From assembly GCA_002355495.1 (NCBI GenBank), contig AP017424.1, positions 2,976,001 to 3,040,000 on the forward strand: a stretch of 64,000 nt of DNA, read 5' to 3'. The DNA is from Streptomyces laurentii (GTDB taxonomy: Bacteria > Actinomycetota > Actinomycetes > Streptomycetales > Streptomycetaceae). The position numbers and the translations under genes are program-made. Under the pieces are notes generated by a model. That model was not told the DNA's origin. It searched no databases and was given only the letters and a program-made list of their open reading frames with translations. This document shows, in pieces, positions 32,331-41,008 of the stretch (positions within the stretch are counted from its first letter, which is position 1; each line of letters starts with the position of its first letter).

Positions 32331-34901
32331 TCAGTCCGTGGCGATGGCCGTGAGGACGTTCAGGCGGCCCGCGCGGAAGGCGGGGATCAGGGCGGCGAGG
32401 AGGCCTACGAGGGCCGAGCCGGCGAAGACGCCGAGGATCGTGGGCCAGGGGATGTCGAGGACGCGGAGGCCCTCCAGGGCGAGGAGCTGCTGGGCGGCCG
32501 CGCCCCAGGCCATGCCCAGGCCGAGGCCGAGGAGGGCGCCGAAGAGGGCGATGACCACGGATTCCAGGCGGATCATGCGGCGCAGCTGGCGGCGGGAGAG
32601 GCCGATGGCGCGCATGAGGCCGATTTCGCGGGTGCGTTCGACGACGGACAGGGCGAGGGTGTTCACGACCCCGAGGACGGCGACGATGATCGCGAGGGCG
32701 AGCAGCCCGTACACCATGTTGAGCAGCTGCCCGACCTGGTCCTGGAGCGTCTTCTTGTAGTCGGCCTGGTTGGAGACCTTGTACTGCGGATACGGCTTCA
32801 GGGCCTTCTTGAGCGCCGTGTACGCGGCGTCCACCCGGCCGTCCTCGGCCGCCGCGAAGACGATCAGGCTGGGCATCCTGTCGGCGGACACGTACTTCTC
32901 CGCCGTCTCGATGCTCGTGTACATCGCGCCCTTGTCGATGTTGTTGTCGTCGGACGTGATGGCCGCGACGCGCAGCTTCGTCTGCTTGCCGCCGGTGAAG
33001 GCGACGGTGAGCGTGTCGCCGATCTTGACGTGGTGCTCGGCGGCGTACGTGGTGCCGACGGACATGGCATCCGGGCCGTACGCGTCGGACAGCGTGCCCG
33101 CCGTCGTGTCGCGGCGCAGGTCGCCGGCGTACGTCGGGTCGGCGGCGACGACGCCGTTCTTCACCGCCTTGCCGCGCGGGTCGGTGACGGTCGCCTCGAC
33201 CGCCTTGTAGCGGGTGACGTGGTCGAGCCCGGCGGTCTTCGTCACGGCGGCCTCGGCCTGCGGCACGATCGGCTGGCCGTTGGTGGTCTCGATGATGAAG
33301 TCCGTACCGACGGTCCGGTCGAGTTCCTCGGTGGCGGAGGCCACCATCGACGAGCCGACCACCGACAGGCAGGCGACCAGCGCGAGGCCGATCATCAGGG
33401 CCGCGCCGGTGGCGCCGGTGCGGCGCGGGTTGCGCAGGGCGTTCCGTTCGGCCATCCGGCCGATCGGGCCGAAGACGCGCAGGACGAGCGCGCCGAGGAC
33501 GCGGACGACACCGCCCGCGAGGAGCGGGCCGACGACGACGAAGCCGAGGAGGGACAGGACGATGCCGAGGCCGAGGAACATCGAGCCCGGGCCGGACTCG
33601 TCCGACCGCGACGCGAGCCACAGCGCGCCCCCGCCGACGGCGGTCAGCAGCAGGCCGAGGACGGCGCGGACCCGGCCCGCCTTCGCGTCGGCCGGGGTGC
33701 CGGCGTCGCGCAGGGCGGCCATCGGGGAGATCTTCGCGGCCCGGCGGGCCGGGACGAAGGCGGCGAGGAGGGTGACGAAGACACCGAGGGCGAGGCCGAC
33801 GACCGGGGTGGTCCAGGCGACGGTGAGGTCCTCCGTGGACAGTTCCATGCCCATCGACGACATAATCTTCATCAGGCCGACGGCCAGGCCGACGCCCGCC
33901 GCGACACCGGCGACCGAGCCGACCACGCCGAGGAGCAGCGCCTCGACCAGGACGGACCGGTTGATCTGGCGGCGGCTGGAGCCGATGGCCCGCATGAGGC
34001 CGATCTCGCGGGTGCGCTGGGCGACCAGCATCGAGAAGGTGTTGACGATGAGGAAGATGCCGACGAGGAACGCGATGCCGGCGAAGCCGAGCAGCGCGTA
34101 CTTCATGACGTCGAGGAAGCTTCCGATGTCCTCGCGGCCGGCGTCGGCGGACTCGGCGGCCGTCCGGAGCTCGTAGCCGGAGCCGACGTTCGCGGCGATC
34201 CGCTTCTTCAGCGTGTCGTCGCTGACCCCGGGCGCGGCGTCGACGGTGATGTGCGTGAACAGCCCTTCCTTGCCGAGGAGTTCACGCTGCGCGGTGGCGG
34301 TGTCGTACCAGACGACGGTGGCGCCGGGGTTGGTCACCTTGAAGGCGGCGATGCCGGAGATCTTGGCGGTGAAGTCGCCGGTGACGGAGATGGTGCGCAG
34401 CTCGTCGCCGATCCGGAGGTGGTTCTTCTCCGCGGTCGTCTCGTCGACGACGACGTCGCCCGGTCCGCGCGGCTCGCGACCGGAGGCGATCTCGAACGAA
34501 CGCAGGTCGTCGGCCGACCAGTTGCCCGCCATGGTGGGGGCTCCGGACGTCGGACCGACGTTCTCGTCACGGGAGTTCACCACGGTGACGGCCGTGGTGA
34601 TGACGCCGCCCTGGACGGCGCGGGCGCCCTCGGCGGCCCGCACCTTCTCGACGAGGGACGCGGGCAGCGCCTCGGGCCGGCCGGTGCGCGGTCTGCCCTC
34701 GCCTTCCTTGGGCGACGCGGGCTTGACGGTGACGTCGGCGGCCGTGCTGGCGAAGAGCTTGTCGAAGGTGGTGTTCATCGTGTCGCTGAACACCAGGGTG
34801 CCCGACACGAACGCGACGGAGAGGAGGACGGCGACGGCGGACAGCGCCATCCGCCCCTTGTGCGCGAGGAAGTTGCGCAGCGAGGTCTTGAGAACGGTCA
34901 C
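32331..34901 (-). CDS. ABC transporter permease, MacB/FtsX family (double FtsX domain)
   Basis: 856 residues. N-terminal membrane anchor (HKGRMALSAVAVLLSVAFVSG), a large extracytoplasmic domain, then three membrane helices (ALLGFAGIAFLVGIFLIVNTFSML), a second anchor (GATGAALMIGLALVACLSVVG), a second extracellular domain and a final three-helix FtsX block ending LNVLTAIATD. RTREIGLMRAIGSSRRQ and its near-copy RTREIGLMRAIGLSRRQ mark the two coupling regions. Likely lipid, peptide or drug export. Overlaps the ATPase gene by 4 bp (ATGA). Confidence 0.9.
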   Translation of the reverse strand: MTVLKTSLRNFLAHKGRMALSAVAVLLSVAFVSGTLVFSDTMNTTFDKLFASTAADVTVKPASPKEGEGRPRTGRPEALPASLVEKVRAAEGARAVQGGVITTAVTVVNSRDENVGPTSGAPTMAGNWSADDLRSFEIASGREPRGPGDVVVDETTAEKNHLRIGDELRTISVTGDFTAKISGIAAFKVTNPGATVVWYDTATAQRELLGKEGLFTHITVDAAPGVSDDTLKKRIAANVGSGYELRTAAESADAGREDIGSFLDVMKYALLGFAGIAFLVGIFLIVNTFSMLVAQRTREIGLMRAIGSSRRQINRSVLVEALLLGVVGSVAGVAAGVGLAVGLMKIMSSMGMELSTEDLTVAWTTPVVGLALGVFVTLLAAFVPARRAAKISPMAALRDAGTPADAKAGRVRAVLGLLLTAVGGGALWLASRSDESGPGSMFLGLGIVLSLLGFVVVGPLLAGGVVRVLGALVLRVFGPIGRMAERNALRNPRRTGATGAALMIGLALVACLSVVGSSMVASATEELDRTVGTDFIIETTNGQPIVPQAEAAVTKTAGLDHVTRYKAVEATVTDPRGKAVKNGVVAADPTYAGDLRRDTTAGTLSDAYGPDAMSVGTTYAAEHHVKIGDTLTVAFTGGKQTKLRVAAITSDDNNIDKGAMYTSIETAEKYVSADRMPSLIVFAAAEDGRVDAAYTALKKALKPYPQYKVSNQADYKKTLQDQVGQLLNMVYGLLALAIIVAVLGVVNTLALSVVERTREIGLMRAIGLSRRQLRRMIRLESVVIALFGALLGLGLGMAWGAAAQQLLALEGLRVLDIPWPTILGVFAGSALVGLLAALIPAFRAGRLNVLTAIATD

Positions 34902-35686
34902 GACGTCCGCCCGCGCGCGTCGAAGTCCTTCATCCGGTCCAGGACCTGCTCGGCGGTCGGCGCGTGCATCTCGTCGACGATCCGGCCGTCGGCGAGGTAG
35001 AGCACCCGGTCCGCGTACGAGGCGGCCACCGGGTCGTGGGTGACCATGACGATCGTCTGGCCGAGCGTGTCGACGGACTGGCGCAGGAAGCCCAGCACCT
35101 CCGCCCCGGCGCGCGAGTCGAGGTTTCCGGTCGGCTCGTCGCCGAAGATGATCTCGGGGCGGGCGGCGAGCGCGCGGGCGACCGCGACACGCTGCTGCTG
35201 ACCGCCGGACAGCTGGTTCGGCCGGTGCTTCAGCCGCTCGGCCAGACCGACGGTCTCGACCACCTGCCGCAGCCAGTCCGCGTCCGGCTTGCGGCCGGCG
35301 ATGTCCATGGGGAGCGTGATGTTCTCCAGGGCGTCGAGCGTGGGCAGCAGGTTGAACGCCTGGAAGATGAACCCGATCCGGTCCCGCCGGAGTTGGGTCA
35401 GTTTCTTGTCCTTCAGGCCGGTGATCTCGGTGTCGGCGAGGAAGATCTGGCCGCCGCTGACGGTGTCGAGACCGGCGAGGCAGTGCATGAGCGTGGACTT
35501 GCCGGAGCCCGAGGGCCCCATGATCGCGGTGAAGCGGCCGCGGGCGATGTCCACGTCGACGTGGTCGAGGGCGACGATCCGGGTCTCCCCCGAGCCGTAC
35601 GCCTTCACGACCTGACGCGCCCGCGCGGCGACGGCCGTACGCTCTCCAGTTCCCCCGTGCCTGGGGATGGTCACAGCCGAAGTCAC
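34898..35686 (-). CDS. ABC transporter ATP-binding protein, MacB/LolD-type
   Basis: 262 residues with Walker A GPSGSGKSTLMHCLAG, Q-loop FQAFNLLPTLDALEN, signature LSGGQQQRVAVARAL, Walker B IIFGDEPTGNLDS and switch His MVTHDPVAA, all intact and spaced as in MacB/LolD. It powers the adjacent permease. Start is a GTG at 35686 with AAGGAG 8 nt upstream; longer in-frame starts run into non-coding repeats (35703-35738). Confidence 0.92.
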   Translation of the reverse strand: MTSAVTIPRHGGTGERTAVAARARQVVKAYGSGETRIVALDHVDVDIARGRFTAIMGPSGSGKSTLMHCLAGLDTVSGGQIFLADTEITGLKDKKLTQLRRDRIGFIFQAFNLLPTLDALENITLPMDIAGRKPDADWLRQVVETVGLAERLKHRPNQLSGGQQQRVAVARALAARPEIIFGDEPTGNLDSRAGAEVLGFLRQSVDTLGQTIVMVTHDPVAASYADRVLYLADGRIVDEMHAPTAEQVLDRMKDFDARGRTS

Positions 35687-35702
35687 GGTCGTTCTCCTTG
35701 TG

Positions 35703-35738
35703 GGTATCCGAGGTATTCGAGGTATCCGAGGTATCCGG
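35703..35738. repeat. Nine-base tandem repeat upstream of the ABC operon
   Basis: Four copies of GGTATCCGA (one with T for C, last ending G) at 35703-35738, 17 nt upstream of the GTG of the ATPase gene and inside the 319-bp region shared with the divergent MFS gene. Spacing of about one turn suggests either a regulator-binding array or a slippage tract in the leader. Confidence 0.7.
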
Positions 35739-36005
35739 CAGATCTGACGGATCGTCGGAGGGGTGAGGCGGTACGGCGCGACGCGCTCGCCTCGTAAGAA
35801 CAAGCTAAGGACGGAAGGCCCTTCGGCTCGTCCTCCGCCGGGACGAACGGTCCCTGGCCTCTCTGAGGGAGCTGCCCCTAGGGGTTCCTCAGCCCGTGGT
35901 ACCGGTGGGAGGCTTCGTCTGCTCCCTTGGATGTACGCGGCATCGAACCGGAGGCGTACGGGCGGAGTACGGGAGCCCGAGGTACGACGAGGGGAAGCGG
36001 CAGCG

Positions 36006-37712
36006 ATGTCCGGGGCGACCACACCGAAAGCGTCGGCACGGCGTACGGGAGCGGGCGGCGGCGACGGGACACGGCGCGGGCCCGTCGTCGCCGCGCTGAT
36101 GCTGGGCATGGCGCTGGCCGCCCTCGACGGCACGGTCGTCTCCACCGCCGTCCCCCAGATCGTCGGCGACCTCGGCGGACTGTCCGTCTTCTCCTGGCTG
36201 TTCTCCGGCTATCTGCTCGCCGTGACCGTGACCCTGCCGGTGTACGGGAAACTCAGCGACACCTTCGGCCGTAAACCCGTACTGATCACCGGAATCGTCC
36301 TCTTCCTCGTCGGCTCGGTGCTGTGCGCGTCCGCCTGGGACATGGGGTCGCTCATCGCGTTCCGCGTCGTCCAGGGCCTCGGCGGCGGCGCCCTCCAGGG
36401 CACGGTCCAGACGATCGCCGCCGACCTCTACCCGCTGAAGGAACGGCCCCGGATCCAGGCCCGGCTGTCCACCGTGTGGGCCACCTCCGCCGTCGCCGGA
36501 CCGGCGGCCGGCGGACTGCTCGCCGGATACGCGGACTGGCGCTGGATCTTCCTGGTCAACCTGCCGGTGGGCGGGGCGGCGCTGTGGCTGATCGCCCGCT
36601 ACCTGGTGGAGCCGGGACGACCGACCCCGAGACGGCCCGCCGAACCCCTAGGGGTCGGGGGTGGGGAGGGCCTCCGGGGCGGGCACCGGACTCAGGGTCG
36701 GGGCCGCGACCGACGTCGGGGGCGGGGGCAGGGGCGGGTCTCCGTCGACTGGGCCGGGGCACTCGGCGTCTTCGCCTCCGGGACGCTGCTCCTGACCGCC
36801 CTCGTCCAGGGCGGCGTCGCCTGGCCCTGGCTGTCCGCGCCGTCCCTCGGCCTGTTCGGCGGAGCGGCCGTCCTCACCGCCGTGACCGTCGTCGTCGAAC
36901 GGCGGGCCGCCGAACCCCTCATCCCCGGCTGGGTCTGGCGCCGCCGCACCATCGCCGCCGTCAACCTCGCGCTCGGCGCGCTCGGCCTGCTCATGGTCGC
37001 GCCGACCGTCTTCCTCCCCACGTACGCCCAGGCCGTCCTCGGCCTCGGCCCGATCGCGGCCGGCTTCGTGCTCTCGGCGATGACCCTCAGCTGGCCCGTC
37101 ACCGCCGCCCTGTCCAACCGCGTCTACACCCGCATCGGCTTCCGCCAGACCGCCCTCATCGGCATGACCCTGGCCCTGCTCGTCCTGCTGGCCTTCCCGC
37201 TCCTGCCGTTCCCCGGCGAACCCTGGCAGCCCGCCCTGCTCATGCTGCTGCTCGGCGGAGCGCTCGGCTTCTTCCAACTGCCGCTGATCGTCGGCGTGCA
37301 GTCGACCGTCCCGTACGAGGAACGCGGCACCACCACCGCTTCCGTCCTCTTCGTCCGCCAGATCGGCCAGAGCGTCGGCGCCGCCCTCTTCGGGGCCGTC
37401 GCCAACGGGGTGCTGACCGCACGGACCCGCGACACCGGCGGCACCGGCGGCGACCTCGACGGGCTCGTCCACTCCCTGAACACCCCCGGCGCGCTCACCG
37501 ACACGGCCGCCGACCACCTGCGGCACGCGGTCGACGCCGCCGTCGACTACGTCTACCTCGGCGCGGCGGGCGCCGCCGCCCTCGCCCTCCTGGCCCTCCT
37601 CACCCTCGCCCCACGCCGCTTCCCCGTCCTGAAGGAACACGAAGAAGGCGCGGGGCAGGAGGAACGGGAGGGACAGGATGAGCGGAAGGAGCGGGAGGAG
37701 CGGGAGGAATAG
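36006..37712 (+). CDS. MFS drug exporter, DHA2 family (14 TM)
   Basis: 568 residues. The N-terminal half carries DHA2 hallmarks: LAALDGTVVSTAVPQIVGDLGG (motif D1), GKLSDTFGRKPVLITG (motif A) and VWATSAVAGPAAGGLLAGY (motif C). Fourteen hydrophobic segments can be drawn. Between helices 6 and 7 there is an Arg/Gly-rich insertion (about residues 215-242) from a very G-rich stretch at 36650-36745. The C-terminus is highly charged (Glu-Arg-Lys). ATG at 36006 follows GAGGGGAAG. Divergent from the ABC exporter; substrate unknown. Confidence 0.88.
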   Translation: MSGATTPKASARRTGAGGGDGTRRGPVVAALMLGMALAALDGTVVSTAVPQIVGDLGGLSVFSWLFSGYLLAVTVTLPVYGKLSDTFGRKPVLITGIVLFLVGSVLCASAWDMGSLIAFRVVQGLGGGALQGTVQTIAADLYPLKERPRIQARLSTVWATSAVAGPAAGGLLAGYADWRWIFLVNLPVGGAALWLIARYLVEPGRPTPRRPAEPLGVGGGEGLRGGHRTQGRGRDRRRGRGQGRVSVDWAGALGVFASGTLLLTALVQGGVAWPWLSAPSLGLFGGAAVLTAVTVVVERRAAEPLIPGWVWRRRTIAAVNLALGALGLLMVAPTVFLPTYAQAVLGLGPIAAGFVLSAMTLSWPVTAALSNRVYTRIGFRQTALIGMTLALLVLLAFPLLPFPGEPWQPALLMLLLGGALGFFQLPLIVGVQSTVPYEERGTTTASVLFVRQIGQSVGAALFGAVANGVLTARTRDTGGTGGDLDGLVHSLNTPGALTDTAADHLRHAVDAAVDYVYLGAAGAAALALLALLTLAPRRFPVLKEHEEGAGQEEREGQDERKEREEREE

Positions 37713-37748
37713 GGCGGAACCGGCGCCGCGTACGCATGAGCGGGAAGG

Positions 37749-37802
37749 CTAGTGCTGCGACCGGGAAGGTGAGCCGGTGAACCTTTCCGGTCGCAGCACT
37801 AG
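37749..37802. terminator. 22-bp bidirectional terminator that contains a stop codon
   Basis: Arms 37749-37770 (CTAGTGCTGCGACCGGGAAGGT) and 37781-37802 with one G-T pair and a 10-nt loop. The complement of its right end provides the TAG stop (37799-37801) of the minus-strand acetyltransferase, while it lies 37 nt after the MFS stop. Serves both convergent genes. Confidence 0.8.
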
Positions 37803-38695
37803 GGACGGTTCGAGGCGTCGCGGTAGCGGTCGTGGGTCTCGGGGCGGCGGTGGAAGCCGGCCGCCTCGTAGGTGGCGACGGCGGCCGTGTTGGCGGTCGG
37901 GGTGCTCACTGTCGCGCTCGACGCGCCCAGTTCCCGGAGCGCCGCCGCCGCGGCGCGGGTGATCGCCGCCCCGTACCCCCGCCCGCGGTGTCCGGCGTGC
38001 ACGCCCATCGGTTCGAGCAGTCCGGGCCGGCCCGGGCCCGCCGACCAGACCGCCACCGCCGCCACCGGCTCGCCCCGGCCGTCGTACGCGACGAGCGACC
38101 GCCCGTCCGCGTACGGGAGTCCGGCCGCCATCGCGTGCCAGCGCTCCGCCGTGAACCGCCGCCCGCCGAACGCCGACCGGTGCACCGCCGCGAACGCCTC
38201 CGCCCGCTCCGGGCCCACCACCTCGACACGGACACCCGGCTCCTCCACCGGATCCGCGAGACCGCGCGCCAGTGGCGTCCACGGCTCGTCGGTGCGCCAG
38301 CCGTACTCTGCGGCAAGCAGGTCCAGGAGCGGGGAATCCGCGGGCGCCTCGACGTTCACCCGGCCCTCGGGCAGCACGCCGTGCCCCGGCTCGGTCACAT
38401 CCCCGGCCAGCCGCCGCGCCAGCTCCTCGTTCCGCCGGACGTCGGGCGCGAACGCCAGCCGCAGCAGGTCGGGGCCGTCGAGGAGTCCGACGGCGAGCAC
38501 CCGGCCGCCATGGCCCCGCCACAGCCGTACGGCCGCGGCGGTCGCCGCCGCGCCCGACCGCCAGAACCACCCCAGGTCGCCCGGATGCAACTGCGCCGGC
38601 GTCCCCTCGGCCCGCCACTCCCGCAGCACGCCCACGGCCTCGCCCAGCCCGTCGGCCCCCGGCTCGCTCCACGTCACCGCTCGCGCCTTCGCCAT
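37799..38695 (-). CDS. GNAT-family N-acetyltransferase
   Basis: 298 residues, probably a tandem GNAT fold. The C-terminal half is clear: VGPERAEAFAAVHRSAFGG, AAVAVWSAGPGRPGLLEPMGVHAGHRGRGYGAAITRAAAAAL with the acetyl-CoA loop HRGRGYGAAI, then TNTAAVATYEAAGF. The N-terminal half (LHPGDLGWFWRSGAAATAAAV, LLRLAFAPD) looks like a degenerate first domain. Substrate unknown. Its stop codon lies inside the terminator stem. Confidence 0.85.
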   Translation of the reverse strand: MAKARAVTWSEPGADGLGEAVGVLREWRAEGTPAQLHPGDLGWFWRSGAAATAAAVRLWRGHGGRVLAVGLLDGPDLLRLAFAPDVRRNEELARRLAGDVTEPGHGVLPEGRVNVEAPADSPLLDLLAAEYGWRTDEPWTPLARGLADPVEEPGVRVEVVGPERAEAFAAVHRSAFGGRRFTAERWHAMAAGLPYADGRSLVAYDGRGEPVAAVAVWSAGPGRPGLLEPMGVHAGHRGRGYGAAITRAAAAALRELGASSATVSTPTANTAAVATYEAAGFHRRPETHDRYRDASNRP

Positions 38696-38768
38696 GGAAC
38701 CGATTGCACACGGCCGGGCCCACGGGGCGCATCCGAATTCCGCGGGCCTGGTCAGGAGAAGAGCTGTT

Positions 38769-39164
38769 CTATTCGGACGGCGCCAGGGTGCGCAGGACGC
38801 AGAACTCGTTGCCCTCGGGGTCGGCCAGGACGACCCAGCTCCGGTCCGGGCCCTGGCCCACGTCCGCCGTGGTGGCGCCGAGGCCGATCAGCCTGGCCAC
38901 CTCGTCCGCCGTACTGCGGTCGATCGGACTGACGTCGATGTGGAGCCGGTTCTTCACCGTCTTGCCCTCGGGCACCCGGGCGAACACCAGCGTGGACGGC
39001 ATCTGGCGGGCCCGGACCTCCTCGGCGGTCGGCACCCAGGAGCCGATCTCGACCGTGTCCTCATCACGGTCGATCACCTTGAAGTCCAGGACCTCGCACC
39101 AGAAGGCCGCGAGGCGCTCCGGATCGTGGCAGTCGACGGACAGCTCGGTGAATCTACTGGTCAT
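38769..39164 (-). CDS. VOC-superfamily protein
   Basis: 131 residues: FTELSVDCHDPERLAAFWCEVLDFKV at the start, NRLHIDVSPIDRSTADEVARL in the middle, and VLADPEGNEFCVLRTL at the end, the standard two-module VOC fold of the Glyoxalase_6 kind common in actinomycetes. Reaction unknown. It sits 73 bp from the acetyltransferase start and may share its transcript. Confidence 0.85.
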   Translation of the reverse strand: MTSRFTELSVDCHDPERLAAFWCEVLDFKVIDRDEDTVEIGSWVPTAEEVRARQMPSTLVFARVPEGKTVKNRLHIDVSPIDRSTADEVARLIGLGATTADVGQGPDRSWVVLADPEGNEFCVLRTLAPSE

Positions 39165-39233
39165 GGTTCCCCCGGATCGTACGAACGGAGTCTCAGCCTA
39201 GGAGTTCCCCGCCCGTCCGGACAGGCATTTTCT

Positions 39234-39587
39234 CTACGCCGGATCGCCGACCTCGAAGGCCGGATCCGGGTCGGAGTCCGCCCCGGGGGCGGGGGCCGGA
39301 TCGGGGGCCGGGTCGGGGGCCGGGGTGAGGCGGCGGACCACCGTGACCGGGCCGACGACCGTGAGCGGGATGCCCAGGGCCTCGCAGAGCCGGCGGATGC
39401 GGGACAGCGCGCCCAGGCCGGCGGGCGACGGATCGAACGTGGGGAGCTGCACCCGGACGCGCCGGGGACGGTGGACGTGGACCAGGAGCTCGGTCTCCAG
39501 GGCGGCCACGGGCCGGCCGGTGACGTCGAGATCATGCGGGAGCGACACGTGCAGGACGCCGTCCTCGAAGGAGTGGCGGATGAGCAT
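39234..39587 (-). CDS. STAS-like (anti-sigma factor antagonist type) protein
   Basis: 117 residues. Residues 1-85 follow the STAS pattern: FEDGVLHVSLPHDLDVTGRPVA, VRVQLPTFDPSPAGLGALSRI and ALGIPLTVVGPVTVVRRL; the phosphorylatable Ser of classical antagonists would fall near DPSPAGL. A Pro-Ala-Asp tail of ~30 residues follows. ATG at 39587 after GGAAGGAG; upstream in-frame codons are low-complexity. A role in a partner-switching sigma pathway is inferred only from the fold; no kinase or sigma gene is adjacent. Confidence 0.6.
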   Translation of the reverse strand: MLIRHSFEDGVLHVSLPHDLDVTGRPVAALETELLVHVHRPRRVRVQLPTFDPSPAGLGALSRIRRLCEALGIPLTVVGPVTVVRRLTPAPDPAPDPAPAPGADSDPDPAFEVGDPA

Positions 39588-40052
39588 GACGATCGGTCTC
39601 CTTCCTCCGCTCGGCGGGCGCGGTCCACCGCGCGCGAGAAGCAGCGGGGGCCACGGCCACGCGATGGCGGGCGGATCTCCGGGCTCCGGCATGCCGCCGG
39701 GCCGGGGAAGGGCCTCGCCGGGGGAACCTCGCCGGGCTCGTACGGCCTCAGGCTAGGCAACCGCCCGGACTGATCGCACCCGGCCCCGGCCCGCTCCCGC
39801 CCGCCCCGGAGCGCCGTCCGGCCGGAACCCACGGGCCGCGCGGGGCACACAGGCGTTGCGCCACTGGAGTGACGGGAGGGACGGGCCGGGGTGCGGACCG
39901 GGTGGCTCGGGTCGGGGACACGGGCCGGGTGGTGCGGACCGGGGTGCGGACCGGGTGACGCGGGCCGGATGGCGCGGACCGGGGTGCGGACCGGGTGACG
40001 CGGGCCGGATGGCGCAGGCGGGGGGGAGGGTCCGAGGGCGCGGGCCGGGTGG
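39588..40052. repeat. Gap with 40-bp tandem repeats
   Basis: This 465-bp interval has no credible gene. Its right half is a G-rich repeat: two near-perfect 40-bp copies (39941-39980 and 39981-40018, beginning GGGGTGCGGACCGGGTGACG) preceded by degenerate copies from about 39890. It ends directly after the stop of the DUF5709 gene at 40053, so it is transcribed into that gene's 3' end unless terminated. Confidence 0.65.
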
Positions 40053-40547
40053 TCAGCCAGTGCCGTCGCCACCCCGCAGGCCGTCGATACCGGTGTCGCG
40101 GTGCATCGCGGCCTCCTCGGCCGGGGCCGTGCCGTCGTCCCGTCCGACGTCCACGGCGGTGACGCCGTCGTCGGACCGCCAGGCCAGCCGGCCCGCCCGC
40201 CGGGCGCCGGTCTCCTCGTCCAGCGGCTCCCCCTCGCCGCCCGGCAGGTCGCCCACGTCGTCCCCGAGGAGCGGGTCGGTGCCGGACGGATCGTCGGGGC
40301 GTTCCTCGGCGAGCCGGTCGTCGAGGGACGCGCGCTCGTACTGCTCGCGGGCGGTCGTCCCGTGGTGGGCGACCCCGCGCGGGCGTTCGGGCGGCGAGTA
40401 GCCGGGCTTGGCCAGATCCTCGGTCGGGTCGGTGTCGAGCGCGTTGTCCGGGTCGTACGGGCCGCTCGGCCGGTTCGCGCTGTCCGAGCCGGCCGGCTGG
40501 TAGACGTCGTCCCCGCGCGCGTCCGCCGGCGGGGTGTTCTCGCTCAT
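40053..40547 (-). CDS. DUF5709 family protein
   Basis: 164 residues, acidic and apparently unstructured in the first third (ENTPPADARGDDVYQP), then the DUF5709 region: LDTDPTEDLAKPGYSPPERPRGVAHHGTTAREQ (read in two halves), SLDDRLAEERPD and the C-terminal RRAGRLAWRSDDGVTAVDVG, EEAAMHRD. Function of the family is unknown; it is widespread in Streptomyces. GAGGAG lies 7 nt before the ATG. Confidence 0.8.
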   Translation of the reverse strand: MSENTPPADARGDDVYQPAGSDSANRPSGPYDPDNALDTDPTEDLAKPGYSPPERPRGVAHHGTTAREQYERASLDDRLAEERPDDPSGTDPLLGDDVGDLPGGEGEPLDEETGARRAGRLAWRSDDGVTAVDVGRDDGTAPAEEAAMHRDTGIDGLRGGDGTG

Positions 40548-41008
40548 CTCCCCGCTCCTCTCGTCTGTCCGCCAGGTCCCCCCGCGCCCCCGCGCCCCAC
40601 CGGGGCCCGCTGGGTCCACGGCATCCGCCCCGCGCCTATGCGGGTACCCACGGAGCGGGAACGCAGACATCGGCGTCCGCCGAACGCCGGACAGATGGTC
40701 CGCCCCCGAAGAACGCGTGTCCCGGGGCGGCGCCCCCTCCCCCTTTTGGAGAGTCCCGCGCGCGTACGCAACGTCCTCGCGGCCCTCGCCCTGGGCTGCC
40801 GGAGCCCCGACCGGGACGGGTCCGAACCCACCCCACTGGCCGGCGAGGACGGGGGCCGCCCCGGACGTGGTGCCGGAGGCGGACGTGGTGCCGGCGGCCT
40901 CCTCCGGCGCGTCGAGCAGGTTCGGCACCACGAGCAAGATCAAGACCGGCGGCACGACCGGCCTCGCCCGCTCGGTGGCGAGACAGCCGGCGGCGTCTCC
41001 TTCCGCGC
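40548..41008. other. 461-bp gap without a confident gene
   Basis: Between the coiled-coil gene and the DUF5709 gene. On the minus strand the DUF5709 frame stays open through the whole gap and includes a hydrophobic stretch (VVPPVLILLVVPNLL) followed by an Ala/Thr/Gly-rich segment, but there is no start codon with a ribosome-binding site, and third-position GC falls toward the DUF5709 start. I see no promoter or repeat that stands out. Confidence 0.4.

Noticed and set aside
28656..35000. A 2114-codon open frame on the plus strand opposite mfd and the ABC exporter.
   Set aside because: It is the antisense shadow of GC-rich genes. Its translation is Arg/Asp/Val-rich without any domain, whereas the minus strand carries complete Mfd and ABC proteins with all motifs.
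40548..41008. An N-terminal extension of the DUF5709 gene or a separate small membrane protein.
   Set aside because: The frame is open and includes a hydrophobic stretch, but no start with a ribosome-binding site is present and DUF5709 proteins begin at the MSENTPP-like start.
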